Source: Alcanivorax sediminis
GTDB lineage: Bacteria; Pseudomonadota; Gammaproteobacteria; Pseudomonadales; Alcanivoracaceae
DNA length: 64,000 nt
Reading direction: 5' to 3'
Assembly: GCF_009601165.1 (NCBI RefSeq)
Contig: NZ_WIRE01000001.1
Location: 2,418,001 to 2,482,000, forward strand
Positions 16,642 through 25,614 of the stretch are shown one piece after another (the first letter of the stretch is position 1; each line of letters begins with the position of its first letter). The notes under the pieces were generated by a model. The model saw nothing but the letters and a program-made list of their open reading frames with translations, searched no databases and had not been told where the DNA came from. A program made the translations under genes and the position numbers.

Positions 16642-17426
16642 CGACTGCCGAGTTGCTTGAGTGCCTGTTCCCAGCGGCGGCGAAACCAGCGTTTTTGTCG
16701 CCACTGGGAACGAATTTCCGGGGTGGTTATTTGCAAGCTGCCATCGCACTGAATGGCTGCAAATATGGCATCGGCAACCTCTTCAAGCTGGGCTGCTGTC
16801 TGATTCGCCTGGCGGCGAAAACGGGCAGCACTGAGCGGATCGCTTGCTTCTATATGGTCACTACATTCGGCCAGCAGCGGTATCGCGACTGCTGACACAT
16901 TAATCCCGCTTCCATGCAGCTCAGCGTAAAGACTGTTACTCAATGCCTTGATGGCGCCGGCCATGGCGCTCTGACAGGCAGTCATCGGCACGGGCAACAG
17001 TCCATATTCAATAATCACATTGAGGATGCGTCCTCGCTGCTGTTGGCGCAGTGCGGTGAGTGTGCTTTGACAAAGGTGCACGGTGTCCATCAGCTGTGAC
17101 TGAATGTGGTTTTCCCACTGGTTAGCTGCCGTTGCCTCAAAGGGCCCGACGCTGACATGGCAAGGCAGGTTGATGACGACATCGAGCTGTTGCCAACGAC
17201 GCAGAATCCTGTCCACGTTTCTGCGATGATCCTGGCTTTCGCCCTTTCGAGACTCCAGAAACATGGCTTCCTTGCCCTTTGCATGCAGGTGAGCGCAGAT
17301 TTGCGGGCCTCGAAAACCGTCCTCACCAGTAATCACCACGCGGTAGTGTTCACAGGCACGCTGTGCCAGCGCCTCGCCAAGCGGCGTGTCACCATGATGA
17401 ATCAGCAGCACGGGAGCGTGTTTCAA
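16626..17426 (-). CDS. Short-chain dehydrogenase-like protein lacking the catalytic YxxxK
   Basis: A 266-residue SDR-fold protein. The cofactor loop is altered (HHGDTPLG rather than TGxxxGxG), the NAG-like segment reads INLPCH, and at the position of YxxxK I align Gln152 and Ala156, so the canonical Tyr and Lys are missing. The C-terminal 45 residues are basic (KRWFRRRW). It is probably a pteridine reductase- or FolM-like relative turned non-enzymatic, or uses a different mechanism. Start is TTG at 17426 with GGAG five to eight bases upstream. It sits tail to tail with the DUF2505 gene. Confidence 0.78.
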   Translation of the reverse strand: MKHAPVLLIHHGDTPLGEALAQRACEHYRVVITGEDGFRGPQICAHLHAKGKEAMFLESRKGESQDHRRNVDRILRRWQQLDVVINLPCHVSVGPFEATAANQWENHIQSQLMDTVHLCQSTLTALRQQQRGRILNVIIEYGLLPVPMTACQSAMAGAIKALSNSLYAELHGSGINVSAVAIPLLAECSDHIEASDPLSAARFRRQANQTAAQLEEVADAIFAAIQCDGSLQITTPEIRSQWRQKRWFRRRWEQALKQLGSRYRSR

Positions 17427-17465
17427 AAGGACTCCAGAACCCCGGAACGGGATAGCAAAAAAATT

Positions 17466-17516
17466 TTGTGAACATGTGTTGACATGAATGATTGGTAAGT
17501 TAACATGTGTTCACAA
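17466..17516 (+). promoter_or_regulatory. Operator with inverted and direct repeats over a sigma-70 promoter
   Basis: TTGTGAACA (17466-17474) and TGTTCACAA (17508-17516) are perfect 9-bp inverted arms. Inside them AACATGTGTT occurs as an exact direct repeat at 17471-17480 and 17502-17511, 31 bp apart (three helical turns). A promoter lies between: TTGACA (17479-17484), 16 bases, TAACAT (17501-17506). A regulator binding here would cover both promoter boxes, so repression is the likely outcome. It faces the small gene at 17539 and is about 40 bases from the divergent SDR start. Confidence 0.75.
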
Positions 17517-17538
17517 CCTAATGAAAGGAGTCTTCCCA

Positions 17539-17739
17539 ATGGCAACTTACAAACAGATTTTCAAAGATATTGTTGCGCTGGTAGCGGCGGTCTTCTGTGC
17601 CATTGTTCTGGTCACGGGCCTTTCTCAGCATAGCGAAACCCTCTTTGCAGCTCTGCTGGCCTTTGCCTTGATGGTACCGGTGATTGCCAGTACTGCAGTC
17701 GGCCTGAAGAAAGATCTCAGCGATCAGTTTACCGCTTGA
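17539..17739 (+). CDS. Small two-helix membrane protein, function unknown
   Basis: A 66-residue protein with two hydrophobic helices (about residues 11-27 and 33-53), a short loop between and a charged end (KKDLSDQF). I do not recognise a family. The ATG at 17539 has AAAGGAG at 17524-17530; in-frame ATGs at 17488 and 17521 lack one. It is the only gene behind the strong operator/promoter at 17466-17516, and the tight regulation argues that it is real. Its last 16 bases overlap the end of the convergent symporter gene. Confidence 0.72.
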   Translation: MATYKQIFKDIVALVAAVFCAIVLVTGLSQHSETLFAALLAFALMVPVIASTAVGLKKDLSDQFTA

Positions 17740-19046
17740 TGATGTTCACGGGCAGCTTCTGCTGCCCGTGCTTCCATTTCGCTAACCGGCAGTCCCAGCA
17801 CCTGGTGCTCTCCCTCGCTGCGGGCCAGCAGTACCGTGACAACACTATCCCCCCAGATGTTCACCGCAGTGCGGCACATGTCCAGGATTCGATCTGTCAC
17901 CAGAATCAGACCGATCGCTTCCGCGGGTAAGCCAATCGCGCCAAGAATTACCGTAATCGCCACCAGTGATGCTGCCGGGATACTGGCTACCCCGATGGAG
18001 GTCAGGAGGGCAGTCACAACAATCATGAACTGCATCCCGAAAGACAAGTCCATGCCGTAAGCCTGGGCGATAAAAATGGCTGCCACGCACTCATAGAGCG
18101 CGGTGCCGTCCATATTGACGGTGGCCCCTAGCGGTAGCACAAAACTGCTTGTCTTGCGGGAAACCCCGGCTCTGTCCTGGACACATTCCATGGTCAGGGG
18201 CAGGCTGGCGGCGGAGCTGGCTGAGGAAAACGCGGTGAGTAACGCAGGCATCATGGCCTGGATGTGTCTGAATGGCGAGCGTTTGGCCATCAGGAAGATC
18301 AAGGCGGGCATGAACACAAACCCATGTACAAACAGGGCGATGATAACGGTCAGGAAGAACCAGGCCAGCGGCTCGATGGCATCCATTCCTGTGCGTGTCA
18401 CTGTGGCCGCGATCAGGGCAAACACGCCAATGGGAGTGAAGCGGATGATCAGCATGGTGATACTGATCATGACCTGGTAAATGCCGTCGATCATTTGTCT
18501 CACCGTTTCCCCGCCCGGGCTTTTCTCGACGCGCAGGTAAAAGCCAAATAGCAGCGCAAACACGATCAGGCCCAGCATCTGGCCGTTGGCGGCCGCAGCT
18601 ATCAGGTTGGGCGGAAGCATTTGGCGAAGAATTTCGGTAAAGTCGCCGGCGCCGCGACCTTCGATCTTGGCCAGCACATTGCCCGTCTCCGAGGAGAGCC
18701 CCAGCAGCCCTCTGGCGGGCTCGCCGTTGATGATCCCGGGGGTGAGCAGGTTGACCAGCATCAAACCGATGAGGATGGCAACAAGTGACGTGGCCATGTA
18801 CAAGGCAACAGTCTTGATGCCCATCCGGCCAAGATTCTCTCCACCACCGACACCCACCATGCCAGAAATAATCGCGGTCACGATAAGCGGGACGACCAGC
18901 ATTTTGAGGGCGTTGATAAACAGGCTGCCTACCAGGTCGAAACCCGACAAGACAGATACGCCAAACAGCGTGCTGCTCTCTCCTGTAATGGCGCCGATAC
19001 CGGCGCCGGCCAGCATGGCCAGAAAAATTTGGTGGTGAAGCTTCAT
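17724..19046 (-). CDS. Sodium:dicarboxylate/amino acid symporter (DAACS family)
   Basis: A 440-residue inner-membrane symporter of the GltP/DctA family. Hallmarks are the serine-rich re-entrant hairpin SSASSAASLPLT, the GATVNMDGTALY motif that binds substrate and sodium, the second hairpin GVASIPAAS and the C-terminal DRILDMCRTAVNIWGD helix. The last helix carries an Arg (DMCRTAVNI), which in this family favours acidic substrates such as glutamate, aspartate or C4-dicarboxylates. I start at ATG 19046 rather than 19136 because the longer form adds 30 hydrophilic residues before the first helix. Confidence 0.92.
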   Translation of the reverse strand: MKLHHQIFLAMLAGAGIGAITGESSTLFGVSVLSGFDLVGSLFINALKMLVVPLIVTAIISGMVGVGGGENLGRMGIKTVALYMATSLVAILIGLMLVNLLTPGIINGEPARGLLGLSSETGNVLAKIEGRGAGDFTEILRQMLPPNLIAAAANGQMLGLIVFALLFGFYLRVEKSPGGETVRQMIDGIYQVMISITMLIIRFTPIGVFALIAATVTRTGMDAIEPLAWFFLTVIIALFVHGFVFMPALIFLMAKRSPFRHIQAMMPALLTAFSSASSAASLPLTMECVQDRAGVSRKTSSFVLPLGATVNMDGTALYECVAAIFIAQAYGMDLSFGMQFMIVVTALLTSIGVASIPAASLVAITVILGAIGLPAEAIGLILVTDRILDMCRTAVNIWGDSVVTVLLARSEGEHQVLGLPVSEMEARAAEAAREHHQAVN

Positions 19047-19052
19047 GGTAAC

Positions 19053-19200
19053 CCCTGTCCCTGGCTTTATTTTTTCGTCATGGCTTTCGCATTCCCGTCG
19101 AGGGAAGTCCTCCGCTACCGCATTATGGCTGGGCACAGAGGGGCCGGGATCGAACAGTAATGACGCTACAGCGTACCTTATCTGTGCGCCAGGGACAGGG
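19053..19200. repeat. 13-bp perfect inverted repeat spanning an intergenic region
   Basis: CCCTGTCCCTGGC at 19053-19065 and its exact reverse complement at 19188-19200 bracket 122 bases between the symporter and the unknown gene. The space between has no ORF. It could be a small non-autonomous element with terminal repeats or a long-range hairpin in a leader; I see no target-site duplication. Confidence 0.5.
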
Positions 19201-19225
19201 ACTGTTTGTGGTTTTAGTGTCTAAT

Positions 19226-19843
19226 TTACATCAGTTTTTTGATCGACGACTCCAGATTTCGCTGGCTACGCGCCTGAATGTAAGCGGATTTAAGATGGCT
19301 GTCCGCATCCACCGGGCCTAGCCGTTCGCAAAGCAGCACATAGGCGTTGTTGAGCTGATTACGAAGAACTTCCAGAGGAAGGCCTCCCAGTGTGCGTCCG
19401 GGAGATTGCAACCAGTGCTCCATGGTCAGGCGGGTTTCCGGGCTCACCGCGCGGCCACGCAGCATGGCAATCATATCCAGCCGCAACTGAGAGGCTACCG
19501 CGGCGGGGAGCCCTTCCCATAGTGATTCCATCAGCTTCTGGAAAGCGGCAGTACAGGGGTGGCTTTGCTGGGGATCGAGTGAGCTGCTTGCCAGTGGGTC
19601 GCTGGCCAGCTCCTGCTCTGACATGGACATGGCCTGGACCAGGCTCATGTGAATGTGGTGCCGGCGTTCGCCAAGATCAAATAACTTGCAGAGATCGCTC
19701 ACATACCCCTGCAATGAGTAGCGTGGGCGCTCGGAATAATGCTGTTGCCAATGACTGATAGCTTCCATCAATACAGCTTCATTCATGTAGGGTGTTAGCC
19801 CGGTAACGATGGCGCGACGTCGCCTTTGCAGTTCCTGACTCAT
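19226..19843 (-). CDS. Unknown protein translationally coupled to the ammonium transporter
   Basis: A 205-residue soluble, mostly helical protein with no signal peptide, membrane helix or motif I recognise. N-terminal RRRRAIVTG is basic. Its ATG overlaps the stop of the ammonium transporter gene by four bases, the position where a PII (GlnK) gene often sits, but it has no PII features (no T-loop tyrosine, wrong length). It may modulate the transporter or be a lineage-specific partner. Confidence 0.7.
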   Translation of the reverse strand: MSQELQRRRRAIVTGLTPYMNEAVLMEAISHWQQHYSERPRYSLQGYVSDLCKLFDLGERRHHIHMSLVQAMSMSEQELASDPLASSSLDPQQSHPCTAAFQKLMESLWEGLPAAVASQLRLDMIAMLRGRAVSPETRLTMEHWLQSPGRTLGGLPLEVLRNQLNNAYVLLCERLGPVDADSHLKSAYIQARSQRNLESSIKKLM

Positions 19844-21135
19844 TGACGGCCCTCCGCCTGACTGGTCATTTCCGCGTTATACAGGCTGTTCTGGGGGAAC
19901 TCCGGATAACCGGTTTCGTCGTGTTCACTCAGATCCAGACCCCGTTGTTCGTGGATAGCCGGGGCGCGTAGCCCAAAGAGGGTTGCTACGACCAAGTACA
20001 TAATCAGGGCGGCGAAGAATGCCCAGCAGAAAGCCACGACAATTCCCAGCAGCTGTACTGTGATACGTTCCGGGTTGAACAGGTCGCCATCGTAAAAGAG
20101 TCCGGCAGCCAGCGTTCCCCAGGCACCGGCAAACGCATGAACAGGCACCGCGCCAACCACATCATCCAGGCGAAGCGATAGCAGCAAACGAGCACCTCCT
20201 GCAGCAAGGGCGCCTGCAATGAGCCCGGTCAGTACTGCAAAGGCAGGAGACATAACTGCGCAGCCAGCCGTAACCGCTACCAGTCCGGCCAGGCTGCCGT
20301 TCACGGTTTCGGTCAAGAGGACCGGGCGGCGGGTCGATAGACGGAGCAACGTGCTGCCGACCGCGCCAGCCGCGGCAGCCAGTTGAGTGTTCAAGTTGAC
20401 CTTGGCGATATCTACACTGGCGGCAAGGGTGGAGCCACCATTGAAGCCGAACCAGCCAAACCACAGAATGAACCCGCCCAGAGCTACGTAGGACAGGTTG
20501 TGGCCTGGAATGGCGCGGGGTTTGCCTTGCTTGTCGAAGCGTCCAAGACGTGGGCCTACGACCATAATACCGGCAAGAGCACACCAGCCGCCGATGCTGT
20601 GAACCACCGTTGAGCCCGCGAAATCAATAAAGCCCAGCTGGGCCAGCCAGCCATTGCTGTTCCACGCCCAGCTGCCATAAAGGGGGTAGATGACCCCGGT
20701 AATCAGTATCGCGCCACACAGGTAGCCTGCATAACGCGTCCGTTCTGCCATGGCACCGGAAGCAATGGTTGCTGCCGTCGCAGCAAACATGATCTGGAAC
20801 ATGATCATGGCCCAGGTGCTATGGTCAGCCTGGCTTAGCGCAAATTGGTCTTCCCCAAACCAGCCGGAGGGGTTGGTGCCAAACATCAAACCAAACCCCA
20901 CTGCCCAAAACACCAGCGTACCTACGCAAAGGTCCATGTAATTTTTCATGACCACATTCAGGGCATTTTTGGCGCGGCTCAGCCCGCTCTCCAGCAAGGC
21001 GAAACCCGCTTGCATGAAGAACACCAGGGCGGCGGCGATAGCAATCCACACGGTGTCGGTTGCGGTGAGGGGATCTGCGTGGGCAAAACCAGGCAGCGCG
21101 AGCAACACAAGGGTATGTCTGTAGTGCAGTTTCAT
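19840..21135 (-). CDS. amt: Ammonium transporter (Amt family)
   Basis: A 431-residue inner-membrane ammonium channel. A signal-like first helix is followed by the FFMQAGFALLESG family motif, the first pore histidine in STVVHSIGG, the twin histidine in VPVHAFAGAWG and about 11 helices in all. The C-terminal tail (DETGYPEF) is the segment contacted by PII proteins in AmtB. No glnK is adjacent; the coupled downstream gene is an unknown protein. Stop overlaps that gene's ATG. Confidence 0.95.
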   Translation of the reverse strand: MKLHYRHTLVLLALPGFAHADPLTATDTVWIAIAAALVFFMQAGFALLESGLSRAKNALNVVMKNYMDLCVGTLVFWAVGFGLMFGTNPSGWFGEDQFALSQADHSTWAMIMFQIMFAATAATIASGAMAERTRYAGYLCGAILITGVIYPLYGSWAWNSNGWLAQLGFIDFAGSTVVHSIGGWCALAGIMVVGPRLGRFDKQGKPRAIPGHNLSYVALGGFILWFGWFGFNGGSTLAASVDIAKVNLNTQLAAAAGAVGSTLLRLSTRRPVLLTETVNGSLAGLVAVTAGCAVMSPAFAVLTGLIAGALAAGGARLLLSLRLDDVVGAVPVHAFAGAWGTLAAGLFYDGDLFNPERITVQLLGIVVAFCWAFFAALIMYLVVATLFGLRAPAIHEQRGLDLSEHDETGYPEFPQNSLYNAEMTSQAEGRQ

Positions 21136-21289
21136 GGACTGAACCCAGTTCGTTTTTGGATGGACGAATTGGGTTACTGCAACGGTTGTGCCAAGGACAA
21201 AATGCCGGGTTTTGACAGATGAACTAGTTCTTTATTCCTGCCATATGCTTTTTATTGGTGCGCTATTCATTTTTGGTGCATGCGATGCA

Positions 21290-21772
21290 CTATGCAGAAA
21301 CACCCATAGATTGGCACAGGGCCTCGATCAGCAGGTACTCCTGGTCGGTTACCTTCTGGATGGAGAGTCGCGGCCGAATCACCAGTTCCATGTCGTCAAA
21401 ATCCGGATTTTGCTTGATTTGCTTCAGGCTGATGGGGCTTGGGTATTGGCGAGCGAACTGCAGCTCAACCTGGAACCAGCGCGGGGCTTCCCGGGTGCTG
21501 CGGTCGTCGTAGGCGGGGTGCTCAGGCAGAAACTGGGTGGGGTCTGGGTGGGCGCTACGAGTAACCCGGGCTTCACCGACAATGGCCGGGGTGGCGCAGC
21601 TGGAATGATAGATAAGCACTGTGTCGCCTACCAATATTTCGTCACGGAGCCGGTTTCGGGCCTGGTAGTTACGAACCCCATCCCAGGCGGCAGTCTGATT
21701 TGGCGCGTTCATCAGATCGGCAATACCGAAAACGTCAGGCTCGGTCTTGAATAACCAGATGGATTGGCTCAA
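21290..21772 (-). CDS. EVE domain protein (THYN1-like)
   Basis: A 160-residue single EVE domain: WLFKTEPDVF start, WDGVRNYQARN with conserved aromatic/basic residues, GDTVLIYHSS, then PRWFQVELQF and the C-terminal helix. EVE/PUA-like folds read modified bases in DNA or RNA; in bacteria they are often linked to restriction-like defence or RNA modification. Start is TTG at 21772 with GGGAG upstream, overlapping the stop of the preceding gene (TTGA), so both are co-translated. Confidence 0.88.
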   Translation of the reverse strand: MSQSIWLFKTEPDVFGIADLMNAPNQTAAWDGVRNYQARNRLRDEILVGDTVLIYHSSCATPAIVGEARVTRSAHPDPTQFLPEHPAYDDRSTREAPRWFQVELQFARQYPSPISLKQIKQNPDFDDMELVIRPRLSIQKVTDQEYLLIEALCQSMGVSA

Positions 21773-22152
21773 GCGTGCTCCCGGGAGTGTTTGCTGCTCA
21801 GAATCTCTCGAGCCTGCTGTACGCTGTTGCAGATGTAAACCGGGAAATCAGGTTTGTTCATCTTGAGCATCATGTTGGCGTAGGTATGGTTAAGGGTGTT
21901 TTCCAGCACCAGCGCCTTGGCATTGGTCATGGCAGCGAAATCCTGGCCACAGGCAAAGCGTGAAGCGCCGAAGTCCAGCCCCTCAATCCGGCCCACATAA
22001 ATAGCAAGCTGTTTGCGGTGTCCTTGCTGCCAGAAAAGTGCCTGCCGCTGACGATAGATCGACAGCTCCTGAGGCATATCCATCATGGTGCCATCCTTGA
22101 TGTCGACCATGGTGAAAATGTCGTCCTGATAAACCCTGATTGCACCGCTCAT
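21769..22152 (-). CDS. Small STAS/SpoIIAA-like protein, tentative
   Basis: A 127-residue alpha/beta protein. A short beta start (IRVYQDDIFTMVD), a middle strand LAIYVGRI, then a helix (ALVLENTLNHTYANMMLKM) and a final strand-helix PVYICNSVQQAREIL fit STAS or SEC14-like proteins of about 125 residues, but identity is too weak to be sure. It is upstream of and overlapping with the EVE gene by four bases. Confidence 0.55.
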   Translation of the reverse strand: MSGAIRVYQDDIFTMVDIKDGTMMDMPQELSIYRQRQALFWQQGHRKQLAIYVGRIEGLDFGASRFACGQDFAAMTNAKALVLENTLNHTYANMMLKMNKPDFPVYICNSVQQAREILSSKHSREHA

Positions 22153-22233
22153 TACGCTCTCTGGATTGCATGGGACAGGCTTTTATACATGATTATGTGC
22201 TAACCTTCAGCGCCTGTTGACAGGAGAGTGGAC

Positions 22234-23160
22234 TTGATCACATCGGCAACCCAAAAAGAAGCTGTAATGGCCCTGCAAACCGTGCGTGATTGCCTTCGAT
22301 TTGGTGAAACTCACCTGCGTAAGGGTGAGGTATTCTTTGGTCACGGTAGTGATGATCCGTGGGATGAGGCATTGGCGCTGCTAATGCATGTGCTGGCTCT
22401 GCCGATGAGCAGCGACCCTCGCATCCTGGATGCCCGTTTGATACCCAGTGAGGTCGAGCACTACGTGGGCTTGTTGACGCGCCGTATCAATGAACGTGTT
22501 CCAGTTCCTTATCTGACGGGAGAGGCCTGGTTTTGCGGTTTGCCCTTCAAGGTTGATGAGCGGGTGCTGATCCCGCGCTCTCCACTGGCAGAGCTGATTG
22601 AACAATCGTTTGCCCCCTGGGTGGATCCTGATCAGGTTCACGCAGTGCTGGATCTTTGCACTGGCAGTGGCTGTATTGCGATTGCCTGTGCCTATGCCTT
22701 TGAAAATGCGAGGGTGGATGGCAGTGATATCAGTGACGACGCGCTGGCTGTCTTCGCTGAGAACATCGCTCGCCATGGCGTGGAAGACCAAGTTCAGGCT
22801 CTCAAGTCCGATGGCCTGAATACGGTCAACGGCCCCTACGACTTGATTGTCTCTAATCCGCCCTACGTGGATGCGATGGATATGGCGTCGCTACCGGATG
22901 AATACCGTCATGAGCCTGAACTGGCTCTTGCTTCCGGCGTTGACGGCCTGGATTTCACTCGCCGTTTGTTGCGTGACGCACCGGATCACTTGACGGAGCA
23001 GGGCGTCCTGATTGTGGAAGTAGGCAACAGCATGGAAGCGATGATGCATGAATGGCCTGAGGTGCCGTTCTTCTGGTTTGAATTCGAGCGGGGAGGGCAT
23101 GGTGTATTCATGCTGACCCGCCAACAGCTGCTAGAATACCGCAGCACGTTTGACGTTTGA
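22234..23160 (+). CDS. prmB: Ribosomal protein uL3 N5-glutamine methyltransferase PrmB
   Basis: A 308-residue HemK-family methyltransferase. YLTGEAWF and [14 protein letters not shown] precede the SAM-binding [12 protein letters not shown]; the catalytic NPPY motif is in [16 protein letters not shown] rather than PRPE after LIP, the length, and the position next to aroC point to PrmB (acts on ribosomal protein L3) rather than PrmC. I chose TTG at 22234, seven bases after AGGAG; GTG at 22228 would be too close to it. Confidence 0.92.
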   Translation: MITSATQKEAVMALQTVRDCLRFGETHLRKGEVFFGHGSDDPWDEALALLMHVLALPMSSDPRILDARLIPSEVEHYVGLLTRRINERVPVPYLTGEAWFCGLPFKVDERVLIPRSPLAELIEQSFAPWVDPDQVHAVLDLCTGSGCIAIACAYAFENARVDGSDISDDALAVFAENIARHGVEDQVQALKSDGLNTVNGPYDLIVSNPPYVDAMDMASLPDEYRHEPELALASGVDGLDFTRRLLRDAPDHLTEQGVLIVEVGNSMEAMMHEWPEVPFFWFEFERGGHGVFMLTRQQLLEYRSTFDV

Positions 23161-23197
23161 GAGTAGACACGGTCAGCCTGACCGGTTGAGGAGTCGC

Positions 23198-24295
23198 ATG
23201 TCCGGCAACAGTTTTGGTGAGCGCTTTCGCATCACTACCTTTGGTGAAAGTCATGGTCTGGCCCTGGGGGCCATTGTGGATGGCTGTCCTCCAGGCCTGG
23301 AGATCAGCGAGGAAGATCTTCAGGTAGAGCTCGACCGCCGCAAGCCTGGCACCAGCAAGTACACTACCCAGCGCCGTGAACCGGACCAGGTGAAAATCCT
23401 GTCCGGGGTGTTCGAGGGAAAGACTACAGGCACATCCATTGGCTTGCTGATCGAGAATACCGATCAGAAGTCCAAGGACTATTCCAACATCGCCGGAACG
23501 TTCCGCCCCGGCCATGCAGACTATACCTATACCCAGAAATACGGATTCCGTGATTATCGCGGCGGTGGCCGCTCTTCTGCTCGTGAAACGGCCATGCGCG
23601 TAGCCGCAGGCGCTATTGCGCGAAAATTTCTGGAAAGTCGTCTCGGTATTCGCATCTATGGTGGCTGTACCCAGATCGGGAATGTGAAAGCGGAACAACT
23701 GGACTGGTCCGTGGTGAACAACAATCCGTTCTTCTTCCCGGACGAAGCCAAAGTGCCGGAGCTGGAGCAGCTGATCAATGCGCTGCGCAAGGATGGCTCT
23801 TCCATCGGGGCTCGCGTGGAAGTCTTTGCTGAAGGCGTACCTCCCGGTTGGGGTGAGCCAGTATTTGACCGCATTGACGCTGATCTGGCCAAGGCCATGA
23901 TGTCCATTAATGCGGTGAAGGGTGTTGAGGTTGGCGATGGTTTTGAGGTGGTCAATCAGCGTGGTGAGCAGCACCGTGATGAAATGACACCGGAAGGTTT
24001 CCTCAGTAACCATTCCGGCGGCGTACTGGGGGGCATCAGCTCCGGGCAGCCCATTCGGGTGGCCATGGCGCTCAAGCCGACGTCAAGTATTCTGATCCCC
24101 GGCAAGAGCATTAATCTGGAGGGTCAGGCTTCTGAAGTGGTCACCAAAGGCCGCCATGACCCCTGTGTTGGCGTGCGTGCTACTCCCATCGCAGAAGCCA
24201 TGCTGGCACTGGTGTTGATGGATCACTACTTGCGCCATCGTGGCCAAAACGCTGACGTAGACGTGCCGTTCCCACCGATTCCGGGGCAGGCATGA
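23198..24295 (+). CDS. aroC: Chorismate synthase
   Basis: Last step of the shikimate pathway, converting EPSP to chorismate with reduced FMN; 365 residues, cytosolic. Conserved FGESHG (His) at residues 14-19, [19 protein letters not shown] and the C-terminal [13 protein letters not shown] with the second active-site His and Asp are all seen. Start ATG 23198 has GAGGAG; upstream in-frame codons overlap prmB and lack one. The stop overlaps the MFS start. Confidence 0.97.
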   Translation: MSGNSFGERFRITTFGESHGLALGAIVDGCPPGLEISEEDLQVELDRRKPGTSKYTTQRREPDQVKILSGVFEGKTTGTSIGLLIENTDQKSKDYSNIAGTFRPGHADYTYTQKYGFRDYRGGGRSSARETAMRVAAGAIARKFLESRLGIRIYGGCTQIGNVKAEQLDWSVVNNNPFFFPDEAKVPELEQLINALRKDGSSIGARVEVFAEGVPPGWGEPVFDRIDADLAKAMMSINAVKGVEVGDGFEVVNQRGEQHRDEMTPEGFLSNHSGGVLGGISSGQPIRVAMALKPTSSILIPGKSINLEGQASEVVTKGRHDPCVGVRATPIAEAMLALVLMDHYLRHRGQNADVDVPFPPIPGQA

Positions 24296-25482
24296 CCGAG
24301 CGCCCTCTCAGTGAGAGGGCGTCGCCACTCCCTTACTATTGGCGTCTCTCCGGGTTTTACTTCTTTTACTTCGGGCTGCTGGGCACGCTCGTGCCTTACT
24401 GGTCACTTTACCTGAAAGACCTTGGTTTCAGTGCGGCCGGGATTGGCGCCCTGATGGCCATTCCCCAGCTGACCAAGGTCGGCGCTCCCAATCTCTGGGG
24501 TTGGCTGGCTGATCGAAGCGGCCAGCGGCTGCGCATTATTCGCTTCGGCAACCTGATGGCCGCCATCGCCTTTTTACCGGTTTTCTGGATCGATACCTTC
24601 TGGGCTATGGCTTTCCTTTTGGTGGCGTTCAGTTTTTTCTGGAATGCCGTGTTGGCCCAGTTTGAAGTGCTGACCCTGCAATCACTGGGAGACCAGGCAC
24701 ACCGCTATAGTCATGTCCGACTGTGGGGGTCTGTGGGCTTTATCGTATCGGTGCTGGTGCTTGGGGAGCTGTTGGACCAGTTGGGTACCCGATTGTTGCC
24801 CTGGGTTCTGAGTGGTTTGTTATGGCTCTTGTGGCTAGGCACCCTGACGCTGCCTGCAGGTTCGCCGCACAAGACAAAGGCGCATGGGGCGCGGCAGTCC
24901 ATGCTGGCGGTGATGGCCCGAAAGGAGGTTTATCTTTTTCTTCTGGCTTCGTTCCTGATGCAGATGTCGCATGGGCCTTACTACACATTTTACAGCATCC
25001 ATCTGGAAAACCTGGGGTTCACAAAATTCGTCACGGGAGGTTTGTGGGCGTTGGGCGTGTTGGCCGAGGTGGGGCTGTTCGTCGTCATGCATATTCTCAT
25101 GCGGCGATTTTCGATTCCCTGGATTCTGACCGGAAGCCTGATACTGGCTGCCGTGCGCTGGCTAATTATCGGCCTTTGTGATGACTCTATGGTCTGGCTG
25201 GTCATGGCGCAATGTCTTCATGCCGCCACGTTTGGCAGTTTTCATGCGGCCAGCATCGCCTGGGTGCAGCACCAGTTTGGTGATGCGCTCGCGGGTCAGG
25301 GCCAGGCGTTGTATTCCAGCTTGGGTTTTGGCGCGGGCTGGGCGGTGGGTGCTGGCTTGTCAGGCTTGCTGTGGCCATCCTGGGGAGTGAAGCTCTTCCT
25401 GGCTTCTTCCATATTGTCGCTGGCTGCGGCGGGCTTGATGGTGCTCGGGGGAGTGGTGAGAGCTTCTGTGCCAGGCGAATGA
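24292..25482 (+). CDS. MFS transporter (HcaT/3-phenylpropionate permease-like)
   Basis: A 396-residue, 12-helix MFS protein. The N-terminus [22 protein letters not shown] and [10 protein letters not shown] (loop 2-3 motif) match the MFS_1-like/HcaT group. Substrate unknown. The ATG overlaps aroC by four bases, and prmB-aroC-MFS is also found in Pseudomonas, so the context is conserved rather than accessory. Confidence 0.88.
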   Translation: MTERPLSERASPLPYYWRLSGFYFFYFGLLGTLVPYWSLYLKDLGFSAAGIGALMAIPQLTKVGAPNLWGWLADRSGQRLRIIRFGNLMAAIAFLPVFWIDTFWAMAFLLVAFSFFWNAVLAQFEVLTLQSLGDQAHRYSHVRLWGSVGFIVSVLVLGELLDQLGTRLLPWVLSGLLWLLWLGTLTLPAGSPHKTKAHGARQSMLAVMARKEVYLFLLASFLMQMSHGPYYTFYSIHLENLGFTKFVTGGLWALGVLAEVGLFVVMHILMRRFSIPWILTGSLILAAVRWLIIGLCDDSMVWLVMAQCLHAATFGSFHAASIAWVQHQFGDALAGQGQALYSSLGFGAGWAVGAGLSGLLWPSWGVKLFLASSILSLAAAGLMVLGGVVRASVPGE

Positions 25483-25614
25483 AAACATTAAGCGTGATTT
25501 TTCTGTGAAAAATCCGATCTCAGTTTGCTATCGGTCTGATCGCAAACCCTGATTGTTAATCAGTGTAACCAGACAGTAACTTGCGCGGCTTCCAGTCTGC
25601 TGTGAGGTGTTGTC

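Noticed and set aside
21769..22152. GlnK-like identity for the small protein upstream of the EVE gene
   Set aside because: No T-loop tyrosine or PII signature, and it is not in the amt operon.
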